This document shows positions 17,713 through 28,017 of a DNA stretch of 64,000 nucleotides, piece by piece (position 1 is the first letter of the stretch; each line of letters starts with the position of its first letter). Below the pieces are notes generated by a model, which saw only the letters and a program-made list of their open reading frames with translations, made no database searches and was not told the DNA's origin. The DNA lies in NCBI GenBank assembly GCA_965214485.1, contig CBDCBW010000009.1, positions 434,001-498,000 of the forward strand, written 5' to 3'. The position numbers were made by a program, and so were the translations under genes. Origin of the DNA: JANQRZ01 sp965214485. Its GTDB lineage: Bacteria > Bacteroidota > Rhodothermia > Rhodothermales > JANQRZ01.

Positions 17713-19209
17713 ATGTTTCCTCGCCTCGTCGGCGCGGCCCTCGCCGCGCTCATGCTCTTTGTTGCCGGCTGCGATGTTGCCCTCACCTCCGACACGCCGT
17801 CCTCCACCGCGGTCTCTTCCCCCTTCGTGCCCTCGCCCGAGAGCAACGCGCTCGTCCCCGACGCGTACATCGTCACGCTCGCCGCGGAACCGGAGGCGAG
17901 CCGTCGGGAGGCGGTCCTGGAGGAGGTGACGGCGGAGATAGCCACCCGCGGGACCGCCACGCTGCGGGCCGCGTACCGCCACGCGCTCACCGGCTTCACC
18001 GCCACGATGAGCGCCGCCGAGGCCGAGGCGCTCCGGGCCGACCCGCGCGTCGCCTCCGTCGAGCAGGACCGCTGGGTCTCTCCCGCCGGCGGCGGCTCCC
18101 AGCCCTCCCCGACGTGGGGCCTCGACCGCGTCAACCAGCGCGTGGGGCAGGACGGCCTCTACACGTGGCGCACCAGCGGCGAGGGCGTGACGGCCTACGT
18201 CGTCGACACCGGCATCCGCATCACGCACCAGGAGTTCGGCGGGCGGGCGCGCTCCGGCTACGACTTTTACGACAACGACCCGGACGCCGAGGACTGCCAC
18301 GGGCACGGCACCCAGGTGGCCGGCACCCTCGGCGGCTCGGCCTTCGGCGTGGCGAAGGACGTGGCCCTCGTCGCGGTCCGCGTGCTCGGCTGCGACGGCT
18401 TTGGCCGGAACGGCAGCCTGCTCGCCGGGCTCGACTGGGTCGCGGCGAACCACACGGCTCCGGCGGTCGTCAACGTCAGCCTGCAGGCCTACGCCTCGCC
18501 CGCGCTCGACGCTGCCGTGCAGTCCCTCATCGACGCGGGCGTGACGGTCGTCGCCGCTGCGGGCAACAGCTACGGCGACGCCTGCCCGTGGTCGCCGGGC
18601 CGGGTGCGCGACGCGCTGACCGTCGGCGCGGCGGACGCCTCGGACACGCGCGCCGACTTCTCGAACTTCGGCCCCTGCGTGGACTTCTTCGCGCCGGGCG
18701 TGGACGTGCGCTCGGCGTCGAGCCAGGGGGACCGGGCCGTCGCGGTGAGCAGCGGCACCTCGCTGGCGGCCCCGCACGCTGCCGGCGCGGCGGCCCTCTA
18801 CCTCGAGCACGACCCGGCGGCGGCCCCGCGGCGCGTCCACGCCGCGCTCGCCGCGTCCGCCACGAAGGACGCCGTGCACGACGCGCGCTCCCCCAACGAC
18901 CACCTCCTCTACACCCTCCTCGGCAGAATCCCCCCCGGCGGCTCGGGGGACGACGCCGTCACGCTCGTGGCGACGCCGAGCCGGCAGCAGCGCGAGGTGC
19001 ACGTGCGGCTCGACTGGGAGGGCGCGCGCGGCGACGCCGTGGACGTCTACCGCAACGGCAGGGTCCGCCGCGGCGAAGCCAACGACGGGTGGGGCGTGGA
19101 CACGCTCTCGGTCGCGGCCCTGATCCGGCTCGGCGAGCCGCTGGTCTACCAGGTGTGCGAGGAGGGCCCCTCGGCGGCCTGCTCGGACGAGGTGATCGTC
19201 CGGCGCTGA
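17713..19209 (+). CDS. Subtilisin-like (S8, proteinase K type) lipoprotein 3 with extra C-terminal domain
   Basis: 498-aa paralog of the two preceding genes. The signal peptide has lipobox VAGC. The prodomain contains DAYIVTLAAEPEA and HALTGFTATMSAAEAEALRADPRVASVEQD. In the catalytic domain the Asp is in AYVVDTGIRI, the His in CHGHGTQVAGTLGG, the oxyanion Asn in AAAGNSYG and the Ser in SGTSLAAPHAAG. Unlike its neighbours it has about 80 more residues (~415-498) with fibronectin-type features: EVHVRLDWEGARGDAVDVYRNG and LVYQVCEEG. Such C-terminal modules often bind substrate or the cell surface. Its sequence is more diverged, so it may be the oldest copy of the array. Confidence 0.92.
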   Translation: MFPRLVGAALAALMLFVAGCDVALTSDTPSSTAVSSPFVPSPESNALVPDAYIVTLAAEPEASRREAVLEEVTAEIATRGTATLRAAYRHALTGFTATMSAAEAEALRADPRVASVEQDRWVSPAGGGSQPSPTWGLDRVNQRVGQDGLYTWRTSGEGVTAYVVDTGIRITHQEFGGRARSGYDFYDNDPDAEDCHGHGTQVAGTLGGSAFGVAKDVALVAVRVLGCDGFGRNGSLLAGLDWVAANHTAPAVVNVSLQAYASPALDAAVQSLIDAGVTVVAAAGNSYGDACPWSPGRVRDALTVGAADASDTRADFSNFGPCVDFFAPGVDVRSASSQGDRAVAVSSGTSLAAPHAAGAAALYLEHDPAAAPRRVHAALAASATKDAVHDARSPNDHLLYTLLGRIPPGGSGDDAVTLVATPSRQQREVHVRLDWEGARGDAVDVYRNGRVRRGEANDGWGVDTLSVAALIRLGEPLVYQVCEEGPSAACSDEVIVRR

Positions 19210-19232
19210 CGCCGTCCCCTCGGTCCCCGCCT

Positions 19233-19280
19233 CCGGAGGGCCGGAGGGCCGGAGTGCCGGAGGGCCGGAGTGCCGGAGCG
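19233..19280. repeat. 8-bp tandem repeat, six units
   Basis: Consecutive units CCGGAGGG, CCGGAGGG, CCGGAGTG, CCGGAGGG, CCGGAGTG, CCGGAGCG, lying between the convergent protease 3 and toast-rack genes. Confidence 0.85.
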
Positions 19281-19291
19281 CGGGGCCGGGG

Positions 19292-20197
19292 TCAGTCCGA
19301 GGAGCGTGCCGTCCGGCAGGTCACCCTGCCGATGCCGGCGTCGATGCGCACGCGGAAGGCCGCGGCCTCGTCCCCGACCTCGGGGCTGTGCCAGCGCCCC
19401 TTCCCGCGCTTGACGTAGCCGTCGGGAATCTCGACCTGCGCCAGCCACGAGTCCGGCGCGTGGAGCACGACGGGCGCGCCCTCGGGCAAGACCACCTGCA
19501 GCGAGGCCATCCCCACCTCGATGTCGGCGCGGGCACCTGGCGGCAGCGGGCCGCCGGTGAAGTCCAGCGCGAACGACCCGGCCCCGCCCTCGAAGGTGAA
19601 CTGCTGGAAGCGGGCGTTGCCGAGGCGGCGGCTCGTGAGCGTCGTCATGCCCGCGTCCACCTCCAGACGCCTCATCACGACCGGGTTGCGGGTGCCGAAG
19701 GCGAGATGCGTCTTCGCCATCCCCGCCTCGACGCTCAGGCGCTCGACCCGGAGGCCGGTCAGGTCGAGGTCGGCCTCGGCCATGCCGAGCTCGACGTCGA
19801 GGTCGAGCGGGACGCGGTCGGAGAAGAAGAGGAGCCACTCGTTCTCCTCGGGGATGCGGAGGCCGCGCACGGAGATGCCGGAGGCGTCCTTGCCCCCGGA
19901 GCCCAGCCCGAGCGACACGCGGGCCGTGCTGCCGCTGCGCTCGACGCCGAGCTCCGGCACCGCGTCTTCGTCCTCGAGGGCGACCTCGGCCTGGAACAGG
20001 TACCCGGCCTCGGCTCGGCCCACCTCGACCCGCCCGAGCGCCAGCTCCAGGTCGGCTTTCAGCGCCGTCTCGCCCTCGTGCGGGACCTCGAAGTAGAACC
20101 GCTCGGTGACGGCGGCCAGCACGGGCAGCGCCACCAGGAGGGCGGGCAGCAGCCACAGGGCGCGGCCCGCGTCGGGCAGGGGGAGTCGGTTGCTCAT
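19292..20197 (-). CDS. Toast-rack (LiaF/DUF4097-like) membrane-anchored protein
   Basis: 301-aa protein with one N-terminal hydrophobic segment (LWLLPALLVALPVLAA), then a repetitive beta domain. The phrases LKADLELALGRVEVGR, VELGMAEADLDLTGL, LSVEAGMAKTHLAFG and ADIEVGMASLQVVLP show the periodic GxG-beta pattern of toast-rack folds. It lies directly downstream of an ECF sigma factor gene on the same strand. In Bacteroidota such sigma-toast-rack pairs are common, and the membrane protein is thought to act in envelope stress sensing; that role is inferred here. ATG start at 20197. Confidence 0.75.
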   Translation of the reverse strand: MSNRLPLPDAGRALWLLPALLVALPVLAAVTERFYFEVPHEGETALKADLELALGRVEVGRAEAGYLFQAEVALEDEDAVPELGVERSGSTARVSLGLGSGGKDASGISVRGLRIPEENEWLLFFSDRVPLDLDVELGMAEADLDLTGLRVERLSVEAGMAKTHLAFGTRNPVVMRRLEVDAGMTTLTSRRLGNARFQQFTFEGGAGSFALDFTGGPLPPGARADIEVGMASLQVVLPEGAPVVLHAPDSWLAQVEIPDGYVKRGKGRWHSPEVGDEAAAFRVRIDAGIGRVTCRTARSSD

Positions 20198-20279
20198 ACG
20201 CCGCCCCTACGAAGCGTCGAGTGGCGAGTTACGAACGACGAGGGGGGACTCGCCCGTTCGGCTCTCGGCGCGCGACCTT

Positions 20280-20885
20280 TCAAAAGTCGTCGCGCTGGTC
20301 GCGGAGGTGTTTGTAGAGCAACGCTCGCGCCCGGAAGATGTGGGCCTTGACGGTCCCGAGCGGCAGGTCTAGTTCCGCCGCGATCTCGTCGTAGCTCATC
20401 TCCTGCTGGTGCCGCATCACGATCACGCGGTGGTATTTCGGCGGGAGGGCGTCGATGGCCTCCTGGATCAGCTCGCGGCGCTGATCGGCCATGACGTGGC
20501 GGTCCGGGCGGTAGGTCGTGTCGGGCAGCTCGTAGGGCCGGTCGTCCTCGCGGCCTGGAGGCCCGTCGATCGAGAACGTCTTGAGCTTCTTCTTGCGGAG
20601 GTAGTCGATGGTGTGGTTCGTCGCGATTTTGTAGAGCCACGTCGAGAAGGCGTAGTCGCTGGAGTACGAGCCGAGCGAGGTGAAAGCCTTGATGAAGCTC
20701 TCCTGCACGAGGTCGTCCACCATCTGCTTCTCCCGAATCATGCGGGCGACGTGTCGGCGGATCGGCTCGCGGTACTTCTCCATGAGCCCCTGGTAGGCCT
20801 CCTGGTCGCCGCCGAGCGCGTCGGTGACGAGGGCGCGGTCCTGCTCGCTGGAGGCGGAGGGGCTGTCGGAGGAGGGGCGGGCCAT
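20280..20885 (-). CDS. ECF-type RNA polymerase sigma factor
   Basis: 201-aa sigma-70 family factor of the extracytoplasmic-function group. Region 2 spans about residues 25-95 with MVDDLVQESFIKAFTSLGSY (core binding) and FSTWLYKIATNHTIDYLRKKK (promoter -10 recognition). Region 4 spans ~140-195 with AIDALPPKYHRVIVMRHQQE and the helix-turn-helix YDEIAAELDLPLGTVKAHIFRARALL. It is followed by the toast-rack gene. No separate anti-sigma factor is seen, so the downstream protein is a candidate partner. Confidence 0.93.
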   Translation of the reverse strand: MARPSSDSPSASSEQDRALVTDALGGDQEAYQGLMEKYREPIRRHVARMIREKQMVDDLVQESFIKAFTSLGSYSSDYAFSTWLYKIATNHTIDYLRKKKLKTFSIDGPPGREDDRPYELPDTTYRPDRHVMADQRRELIQEAIDALPPKYHRVIVMRHQQEMSYDEIAAELDLPLGTVKAHIFRARALLYKHLRDQRDDF

Positions 20886-21022
20886 GCAGGGAGCGGGGAG
20901 ACCGGAAGAGCGCGGGCGAATCTACGAACGGCAAGACGGCGGACGGCGAGACGGTGGCGCGTTGCGCGGCGGCCTCGGTAGCTTTCTCAGCTTAGCCTGT
21001 CCACTGTCCACTGACCAACGGA

Positions 21023-23254
21023 TCACGCCAGCACCTGTCCGAAGGCGATCTCCTCGGCGGCCAGGACGAAGACGGTCGAGGGCAGGCCGGCGGTGCGCGC
21101 GCGGAGCTGCTCGTAGTAGCGCTCGAAGACCTCGGCCCCGGCCTCGGGGTCCGGCGCGGCCATGCCGAGGAAGACGAGGTCGGCGTCGGCGGAGGCCTCG
21201 CGGAGGAGGGCGTCGAACGGGCGTCCGTGGCCGACGATCACGTCGAGCCCCGCCCCGGTGCGGGTCCGGGCGATGATCGGCGTCAGGTTGGCCCGCGTCG
21301 CCTCGGCGGCGGCGGCGGTCGGGGCGACGACCTTCAGGCGGAGTTCGCTCGAGCGCCACTGGAGGCTCGTCTGGAGGAGGTAGGCGAGGATGATCATCAG
21401 CCCGCCGTTGCCCTTGAGCCCGCCCCACCACACGTCGATCCGCCGCCGCTGGCCGAAGCCGCGGTCCTCGTCGTCGCGCACCATGACGACGTTGCGCTGG
21501 TTGCGGTAGAAGTGGGTGATCATCTCGCAGTAGCGCGCGCGGATCGCGGGGTTCTGGCTGTCGCCGAGGAGGACGGTGTTCGGCGCGAGAGCCCCGAGCC
21601 CGTAGGAGTCGACGAGCCGCTCGGCCCCGACGAAGGGGTCCGGCGCGGCGATGACGCGGACGAGGGCCTGCACGGCGCGCTCCTCGAGGAAGTCGTGGAT
21701 CGTCCCCTCCATCGCCTGCTGCCGCTCGGCGGAGACGCCCTTCGTCGTGAGCACGGTCGAGACGGTCATCAGCGCGCGGTTGTGGGTCAGCGACCGGGCG
21801 AGGTCGATCAGGTGCCAGCGGCGGGTCGGGGCTCCGGAGAGGACGAGGAGGTGGGGCCGCCAGTTCTTGGTGTCGGCCTCGCCGCGCAGGCGGAGCAGCC
21901 CGGCCCGCGTGACGGCCATCCACAGCCCGCGCCGCACGTCGCCCCAGGCCGCCTCCAGGCTCCGCCGCTCGAGCCACACGTAGACCCCGACCACGAACAC
22001 GATCGCCACGACCGTCGCCAGCGCGTTGATGAGCACCATCACCGCGACGCACCCGACGAAGCCGAGGAGGGAGAGCGGCCAGGGCACGCGGAACGTCGGG
22101 CGGAACGACGGGCTGCGGAGGAACGTCTCGATGCCGGCCGAGATGTTGAGCACGCCGTAAGTCGTCAGGAAGAACATCGACAGGACCGGCGCGATGAGGT
22201 TGAGGTCGCCGAACCACACCGCGACGAGCGCGAGGGCGAGCGTCAGGACCGTCCCGGCGCGCGGCGTGTCCTCCTCGCCGACGCCGTTGCCGAGCCAGGC
22301 CAGCCGGCGCGGGAGGACGCCGTCGCGCGCGAGGGCCTGGAGCACGCGCGGCGCGCCGAGGATGCTCCCGAGCGCGCTCGAGAGCGTCGCGCCCCACACG
22401 CCGAGCAGGATCGCGTCGCCCCAGAGTGCCATCTTCCGCATGATGAGCGGGTCCTCGATGAGCGTCAGCGCGTCGGCCCGCATCGCCAGAATTACCGGAA
22501 GCGCCATGTAGATCACGTACCCGACGCCGACGGCGGCGAACGTCCCGCGCGGGATCGAGCGGTTCGGGTCCTTGAGATCGCCCGAGAGGTTGACCCCGGC
22601 CATGATCCCGGTGACGGCGGGGAAGAAGACCGCGAAGACCGTCCAGAACGGCTCCGAGTGGCGGCTAGAGGCACCCCACATCTCGATCTCGGTCGGCTCC
22701 AGCCCTCGCCCGAAGACGAGCGAGACGAGCGAGAGCGCGATCTCGGCCATGATGAAGTACTGCGCCCGGATCGCCGTCTTGGCCGAGACCAGCGCGAGGA
22801 CCGTCACGAGCACCGTCGTCACCAAGCCGACGAGCTTCTCGTCGAGCGCCGGAAACGCCCGGACCACGCTCTCGGCGAAGCCGATCGTGTAGAGGGCCAC
22901 CGACAGCCCCTGCGCGATGTAGAGCGGAATCCCCACCGCCCCGCCGGTCTCGATCCCGAGCGACCGGCTGATCATGTAGTACGCCCCGCCGGTCCGCACC
23001 CGCTGATCGGTGGCGATCTCGGCGATCGAGAGCGCCGTCAGAAACGTGATCGAGGTCGAGAGCGTGACGATGGCGAGGGTCCCGACGAGCCCCACGTTGC
23101 CGACGACCCACCCGAAGCGGAGGTACATGATCACCCCGAGGATCGTCAGGATCGACGGGGTGAAGACGCCGCCGAACGTGCCCAGCCCGCCCGGCTTGCC
23201 GGAGACGACAGTTTCCTGCGGCGGGCGGGACTTCCTGCGAAGCGGGTTCAGCAT
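21023..23254 (-). CDS. SLC12-like amino acid/cation-chloride transporter
   Basis: 743-aa membrane protein from the ATG at 23254 (MLNPLRRKSRPPQ). It has about 12 transmembrane helices in the first ~470 residues. LGTFGGVFTPSILTILGVIMYLRFGWVVG, split here across helix 1, is the hallmark of bacterial and eukaryotic cation-chloride cotransporters of the APC superfamily, and PAVTGIMAGVNLSGDLKDP is the second conserved block. The ~270-residue soluble C-terminal domain (from RPHLLVLSG) resembles the cytosolic regulatory domain of that family. The transported ions cannot be read from sequence. A frame extending to 23509 crosses the terminator at 23462-23500 and was not used. Confidence 0.88.
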   Translation of the reverse strand: MLNPLRRKSRPPQETVVSGKPGGLGTFGGVFTPSILTILGVIMYLRFGWVVGNVGLVGTLAIVTLSTSITFLTALSIAEIATDQRVRTGGAYYMISRSLGIETGGAVGIPLYIAQGLSVALYTIGFAESVVRAFPALDEKLVGLVTTVLVTVLALVSAKTAIRAQYFIMAEIALSLVSLVFGRGLEPTEIEMWGASSRHSEPFWTVFAVFFPAVTGIMAGVNLSGDLKDPNRSIPRGTFAAVGVGYVIYMALPVILAMRADALTLIEDPLIMRKMALWGDAILLGVWGATLSSALGSILGAPRVLQALARDGVLPRRLAWLGNGVGEEDTPRAGTVLTLALALVAVWFGDLNLIAPVLSMFFLTTYGVLNISAGIETFLRSPSFRPTFRVPWPLSLLGFVGCVAVMVLINALATVVAIVFVVGVYVWLERRSLEAAWGDVRRGLWMAVTRAGLLRLRGEADTKNWRPHLLVLSGAPTRRWHLIDLARSLTHNRALMTVSTVLTTKGVSAERQQAMEGTIHDFLEERAVQALVRVIAAPDPFVGAERLVDSYGLGALAPNTVLLGDSQNPAIRARYCEMITHFYRNQRNVVMVRDDEDRGFGQRRRIDVWWGGLKGNGGLMIILAYLLQTSLQWRSSELRLKVVAPTAAAAEATRANLTPIIARTRTGAGLDVIVGHGRPFDALLREASADADLVFLGMAAPDPEAGAEVFERYYEQLRARTAGLPSTVFVLAAEEIAFGQVLA

Positions 23255-23461
23255 GAGCGACCGGGAGCGGGGAACGAGCCGGCGGAGAATACCGCTCCCG
23301 GTCCTCCGAATGCTAACCCGCGCGCCGGCTCCCGCAGCGGCCCGAGGCCTGGTGAGGCCCCAACCCTTCGCGGAGCCTCGGCGGCCCGGGGCGTCGAGGC
23401 GACGCACGCGGTGCAGGACCGGGGTCACTGTCCGGGCCGTCATAGAGCTCAGGCCGCCATA

Positions 23462-23500
23462 GAAAACGCCCCGCCCGGCGCTGAGGCCGGGCGGGGCGTG
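23462..23500 (-). terminator. Rho-independent terminator
   Basis: On the minus strand, a stem of CGCCCCGCCCGGC pairs with GCCGGGCGGGGCG across a short loop and is followed by TTTTCT. It closes the small 78-aa gene and separates it from the transporter; the remaining bases of the 23255-23552 gap hold only a short GGCC-rich inverted repeat. Confidence 0.8.
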
Positions 23501-23552
23501 GGGCTGCATGAGGTCGTGCGGCAGCAGCGCGCTGCCGTCGCGGCGCGCGGGC

Positions 23553-23789
23553 TCAGGCCTGCGTCGCGGCGAGGAGGTCTTCGAGCTCGGCGCGCTTCGG
23601 CAGCTTCGCCGGGGTCCCCTCGCTCACCGTCTCGAGGTAGAAGCACGCGAAGGCGGCCCGCTCTTCGGCGGAGGCGTCGGCCTCGTCGAAGGCGTCAGCG
23701 AATTGGTCCCACTGCGACTGCGCCATCTGGCCGGCGACGTAGTGAGCGAGGAGGACGGGGAGCGCGGGACGTGCGGCGATGGGGCTCAT
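23553..23789 (-). CDS. Small hypothetical protein (78 aa)
   Basis: Unrecognised 78-residue protein with the sequence MSPIAARPALPVLLAHYVAG at its start, an aromatic and acidic middle (WDQFADAFDEADASAEERAAF) and a predicted helical end. There is no signal peptide or membrane segment. Support comes from GC-rich third codon positions, an ATG start and a strong terminator 53 bp downstream. No function is proposed. Confidence 0.55.
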   Translation of the reverse strand: MSPIAARPALPVLLAHYVAGQMAQSQWDQFADAFDEADASAEERAAFACFYLETVSEGTPAKLPKRAELEDLLAATQA

Positions 23790-24033
23790 GGCAGGGAGGG
23801 TGGTGAGAGGGAGGCTCTTATGTAAAGGTCTTCTGCCCCCTCTCCAATTGGTGTGCCAACTTCACGATTCCTCCCTCTTCGCCCGGCAACGCCGATTTAT
23901 GATCGGGCACCCGTTCCCTATACCCCGACTGTGGGCCCGGTTTTGCCCTCCGCAGGCACTCCCGCTGCGGCCCCGCCCCGGAGCCTCCGGACGCTCGCCG
24001 CGTCGAAGGCCGGCCCATTTACGCTCTCGCCTC

Positions 24034-24516
24034 ATGCTCCCTCTCGCCACCGACCTCGCCGGCCTCCGGCGCCTCGCCCGGTACGACGCCTGGGCCAACC
24101 GAGCCTTTGCCGACATGCTCCGCGCCGAGCACGAACGCCCGCTCCGCCTCCTCGCCCACGCCGCCGAGTCCGAGCTCGTCTAGCTCCGCCGCATCGAAGG
24201 CACGCAGACGCGAAGCACCACCGCCGACTTTTGGCCCGAAGTGAGCGCCGCCGAATGCCGTACCCTCGTCGCGCGCGCCGCCGAAGCTCTCGGCGGATTC
24301 GTCCACCGTCTCGACGCCGATGGGCTAAAGCAGGAAGCGGTCTATCGGAACTCGAAGGGGGCCGAGCACCGGACCCCCGTGGCTGACGTGCTGACCCACC
24401 TCGTCCTCCACAGCCACTACCACCGGGGGCAGGTGGCCGCTGCGCTCCGCGCCCTCGGCACCGATCCGCCGTGGACCGACTTCATCGCCTTCTGCCGAGC
24501 GGCAAACAGCGAATGA
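24034..24516 (+). pseudogene. DinB-family protein interrupted by an in-frame TAG
   Basis: The frame from ATG 24034 reads MLPLATDLAGLRRLARYDAW..., typical of the DinB/YfiT four-helix metal-binding proteins, to LLAHAAESELV, then meets TAG at 24181. It continues in the same frame with LRRIEGTQTRS, FWPE and HLVLHSHYHRGQVAAALRALG up to the TGA at 24514. The usual family sequence at this point is E-x-x-W-L-x-R-I-x-G, so TAG replaces a TGG Trp codon by one base. The putative metal ligands (His in LLAH, and HSHYH) lie on both sides of the stop. Either a nonsense mutation, a sequencing error, or (unlikely) readthrough. Total length would be 160 aa, normal for the family. Confidence 0.82.
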
Positions 24517-24564
24517 CGAACGAGGAGCGGGCCCCATCCGTCGCCCGACGCTCGTTTCTCGCCG

Positions 24565-26100
24565 CTAAGCCAAGACGATCTCTTTGCGGAGCCGGGCGAC
24601 GGGCACGCCGAGCTGCTCGCGGTACTTCGTCACCGTGCGCCGGGCGATCTGGAAGCCGCGCTCCTCGAGCATCGAGGCGATCTTCTGGTCCGAGAGCGGC
24701 TTCTCCTTGTCCTCCTCCGCCACGATCCGCTCGATGATGGCCTTGACCTCCTTGTTCGAGACCTCCTCTCCGCTGTCGGTCGAAAGCCCCTCGGAGAAGA
24801 AGTGCTTGAGCTCGTAGACGCCCCACTCGGTCTGGACGTACTTGCCGTTGACCACGCGCGAGATCGTCGAGATGTCCATCCCGATGCGCTCGGCGACGTC
24901 CTTGAGGATCATCGGTTTGAGGTTGCCCTCGCCTTCGCGGAAGAAGTTCTCCTGAAGCTCGACGATGGCCGTCATCACCTTGATCATCGTGGCCCGTCGC
25001 TGGTTGATCGAGTTGATGAACCACCGGGCGCTCTCCATCCGGTTCTTGAGGAACTGTTTCGTGTCGCTGCCCTTGACGCTGCTCGCCGCAGGGCCGCTCG
25101 CCTTGCTGCCTGCTTTGCCGTTGCTCTTGCCGTTCTTCTTCGCCGAGAGCTCGTGCCACATCTGGCGGTAGTGCCGGTTGATGCGGAGCTCGGGCGCGTT
25201 GCGGCCGTTGAGCGAGATGATGAACTCGTCGTCGACGATCTCGACGGTGTAGTCCGGGGTGACGTAGTTGGTGCTGGCGGCGAAGGCCCCCTCGCCGGGC
25301 TTCGGGTCGAGGCGCTGGATCAGGTCGAAGGCCTCTTTGAGCTCCTCCTCGTGGAGGTTGTGCTTGCGGAGGAGGGTGTCGAAGTGCTTCATCGTGAACG
25401 CCTTGTAGGTGTCGCGGACGATGTCAATCGCAGTCTCGCGCCCGTCCACGTCGTCGGGCATCGCCTCGAGCTGGACGAGGAGGCACTCGCGCAGGTCGCG
25501 GCAGGCGATGCCGACGGGGTCGAGCTGCTGAAGACGCTTCAGCACCGCCTCCACGTCGTCGTCGGTCAGCATCAAGCCCTGGCTGAACATGATGTCGTCC
25601 ACGATGGACTCGATGGGCCGGCGGAGGTAGCCGTCCTCGTCGATCGAGCCGATGATCTGCTCGGCGATGGTCTCCTGCGTCTCGTCGAAGTTGAGCATCC
25701 CGATCTGGTCGCGGAGGTGCTCGGCGAGCGACGACTTGTAGGGCATCGGGATTTCGCGCTGCTCCTCCTCGGCGGAGTGGTCCACGCGGGCTTTGTAGCC
25801 GTAGAGGTCGTCCGAGCTGTTCAGGAACTCGTCCCAGTCGAACTCGTCCTCGCGGTCGCCCTCGGCCTCGCGCTCGTCTTTGGCCTCTTTCTCCTCCTTC
25901 GCCCGGATCTCGTCGTCGGCCTCGGTCTGGACGACCTGCTCTTCTTCCTCCTCGCCCTCCTCCAGGAGCGGGTTGATTTCCATCTCCTCTTTGATCCGCT
26001 GTTCGAGCTCGAGCGTGGGGAGCTGCAGCAGCTTGATGTACTGAATCTGCTGCGGCGAGAGCTTCTGCTGGAGGGACTGCTTCTGCTGGAGATTGAGCAT
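24565..26100 (-). CDS. rpoN: RNA polymerase sigma-54 factor
   Basis: 511-aa alternative sigma factor. The N-terminal Region I is glutamine-rich (LNLQQKQSLQQKLSPQQIQYIKLLQLP), followed by an acidic Region II (residues ~45-95). Region III holds the core-binding domain with IGSIDEDGYLRRP and LDPVGIACRDLRECLL. The C-terminal DNA-binding part has the helix-turn-helix around DISTISRVVNGKYVQTEWG and the RpoN box ARRTVTKYREQLGVP. A Lys/Ser/Gly-rich low-complexity insert (residues ~325-347) is unusual. The gene is convergent with the DinB remnant and follows the DUF3109 gene by 12 bp. Confidence 0.96.
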   Translation of the reverse strand: MLNLQQKQSLQQKLSPQQIQYIKLLQLPTLELEQRIKEEMEINPLLEEGEEEEEQVVQTEADDEIRAKEEKEAKDEREAEGDREDEFDWDEFLNSSDDLYGYKARVDHSAEEEQREIPMPYKSSLAEHLRDQIGMLNFDETQETIAEQIIGSIDEDGYLRRPIESIVDDIMFSQGLMLTDDDVEAVLKRLQQLDPVGIACRDLRECLLVQLEAMPDDVDGRETAIDIVRDTYKAFTMKHFDTLLRKHNLHEEELKEAFDLIQRLDPKPGEGAFAASTNYVTPDYTVEIVDDEFIISLNGRNAPELRINRHYRQMWHELSAKKNGKSNGKAGSKASGPAASSVKGSDTKQFLKNRMESARWFINSINQRRATMIKVMTAIVELQENFFREGEGNLKPMILKDVAERIGMDISTISRVVNGKYVQTEWGVYELKHFFSEGLSTDSGEEVSNKEVKAIIERIVAEEDKEKPLSDQKIASMLEERGFQIARRTVTKYREQLGVPVARLRKEIVLA

Positions 26101-26112
26101 GGGTCGGCAGGG

Positions 26113-26709
26113 CTAGGGGCGCGCTAGCACGACGGCGGCGCGCTCGACGCAGGCGGCACGGAACTGCTCGTACCACGCCGCGCCGTACTTGCGGGTGAGG
26201 GGTTCGCGGAGAAAGTCGTAGAGCTGCGTGGCGTGGCGACGTCCGCGCTGAATCGCCGGGCTGCACAGGCCGATCCGCTCGTAGTTGAGGAGGTCGGTCT
26301 CGCCGACGGTCTCGATGCGGACCGGGAAGAGGTGGCACGAGAGGGGCTTCTCGAAGTCGATGCGGCCGGCGCGGTGGGCTTGCTGGAGCGCGCACTTGGC
26401 GACCGGCCGCCGGGGGTCCCCGTCGTAGACGACGAAGACGCACTCGCGCCCGCCGACGCAGGCCGTGCCGTAGCGACCGGGCTCCTCCTCGACCCACGCG
26501 CCTTCCTCGTCGATGACCTCGAGCGCCTCGGGGCGGAGGTCGCGGGCGACGGCAGGGAGGGCGCGCTCCAACTCGGCGCGCTCGTCGGGTTCGAGGGGCG
26601 CGCCGCGGTCGCCGTGGACGCAGCACCCGCCGAGGCACCGGCTGAGGTGGCAGGCGAAGGGGGCGTCGAGCAGGGCGTCCGAGACCAGGACATCGTCGAT
26701 AGCAAACAT
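26113..26709 (-). CDS. DUF3109 family cysteine-rich protein
   Basis: 198-aa protein with a conserved cysteine cluster: FACHLSRCLGGCCVHGDRGAPL near the N-terminus (C-x3-C-x3-CC pattern), GTACVGGRECVFV and KPLSCHLFPVRI in the middle, and IGLCSP later. This matches DUF3109, a family common in Bacteroidota and thought to bind iron-sulfur or zinc, with no established function. It lies immediately upstream of rpoN on the same strand and may be in one transcript with it. ATG start at 26709. Confidence 0.85.
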   Translation of the reverse strand: MFAIDDVLVSDALLDAPFACHLSRCLGGCCVHGDRGAPLEPDERAELERALPAVARDLRPEALEVIDEEGAWVEEEPGRYGTACVGGRECVFVVYDGDPRRPVAKCALQQAHRAGRIDFEKPLSCHLFPVRIETVGETDLLNYERIGLCSPAIQRGRRHATQLYDFLREPLTRKYGAAWYEQFRAACVERAAVVLARP

Positions 26710-26958
26710 GGTACCAAGAGACTACGGCTCAGGGCGGGCCGCTGTCAATGTTATCGGGGGCGGCCTGTCGTTTTTTAATGCTCAACGGCTGAAAGATCGG
26801 AAGAGTGGGAGAAAGGAAGAGTGGAGGAGGACGGGGGGCACCGCCGAGTCGCTCGTCCGCGACCTCCGCTCGTCCGCGCTTCCGCTCGTCCGCTCCTGAG
26901 ACACGGGGCTGTCAGCGCGAGCGCGTACCTTCTCCCTCCAACCAGCCGCCCACGCCGA

Positions 26959-27990
<1,032 letters not shown>

Positions 27991-28017
27991 GGGGGCCGGC
28001 TCGGCGCTGCTCCCTCG

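Noticed and set aside
24181..24183. Programmed readthrough or pyrrolysine coding of the TAG in the DinB gene
   Set aside because: There is no supporting context and the position is a conserved Trp one base away from TAG, so mutation or error is simpler.
26794..26808. AGATCGGAAGAG sequence resembling an Illumina adapter
   Set aside because: The next bases do not match an adapter and the region is part of a GA-rich repeat that continues (GGGAGAAAGGAAGAG).
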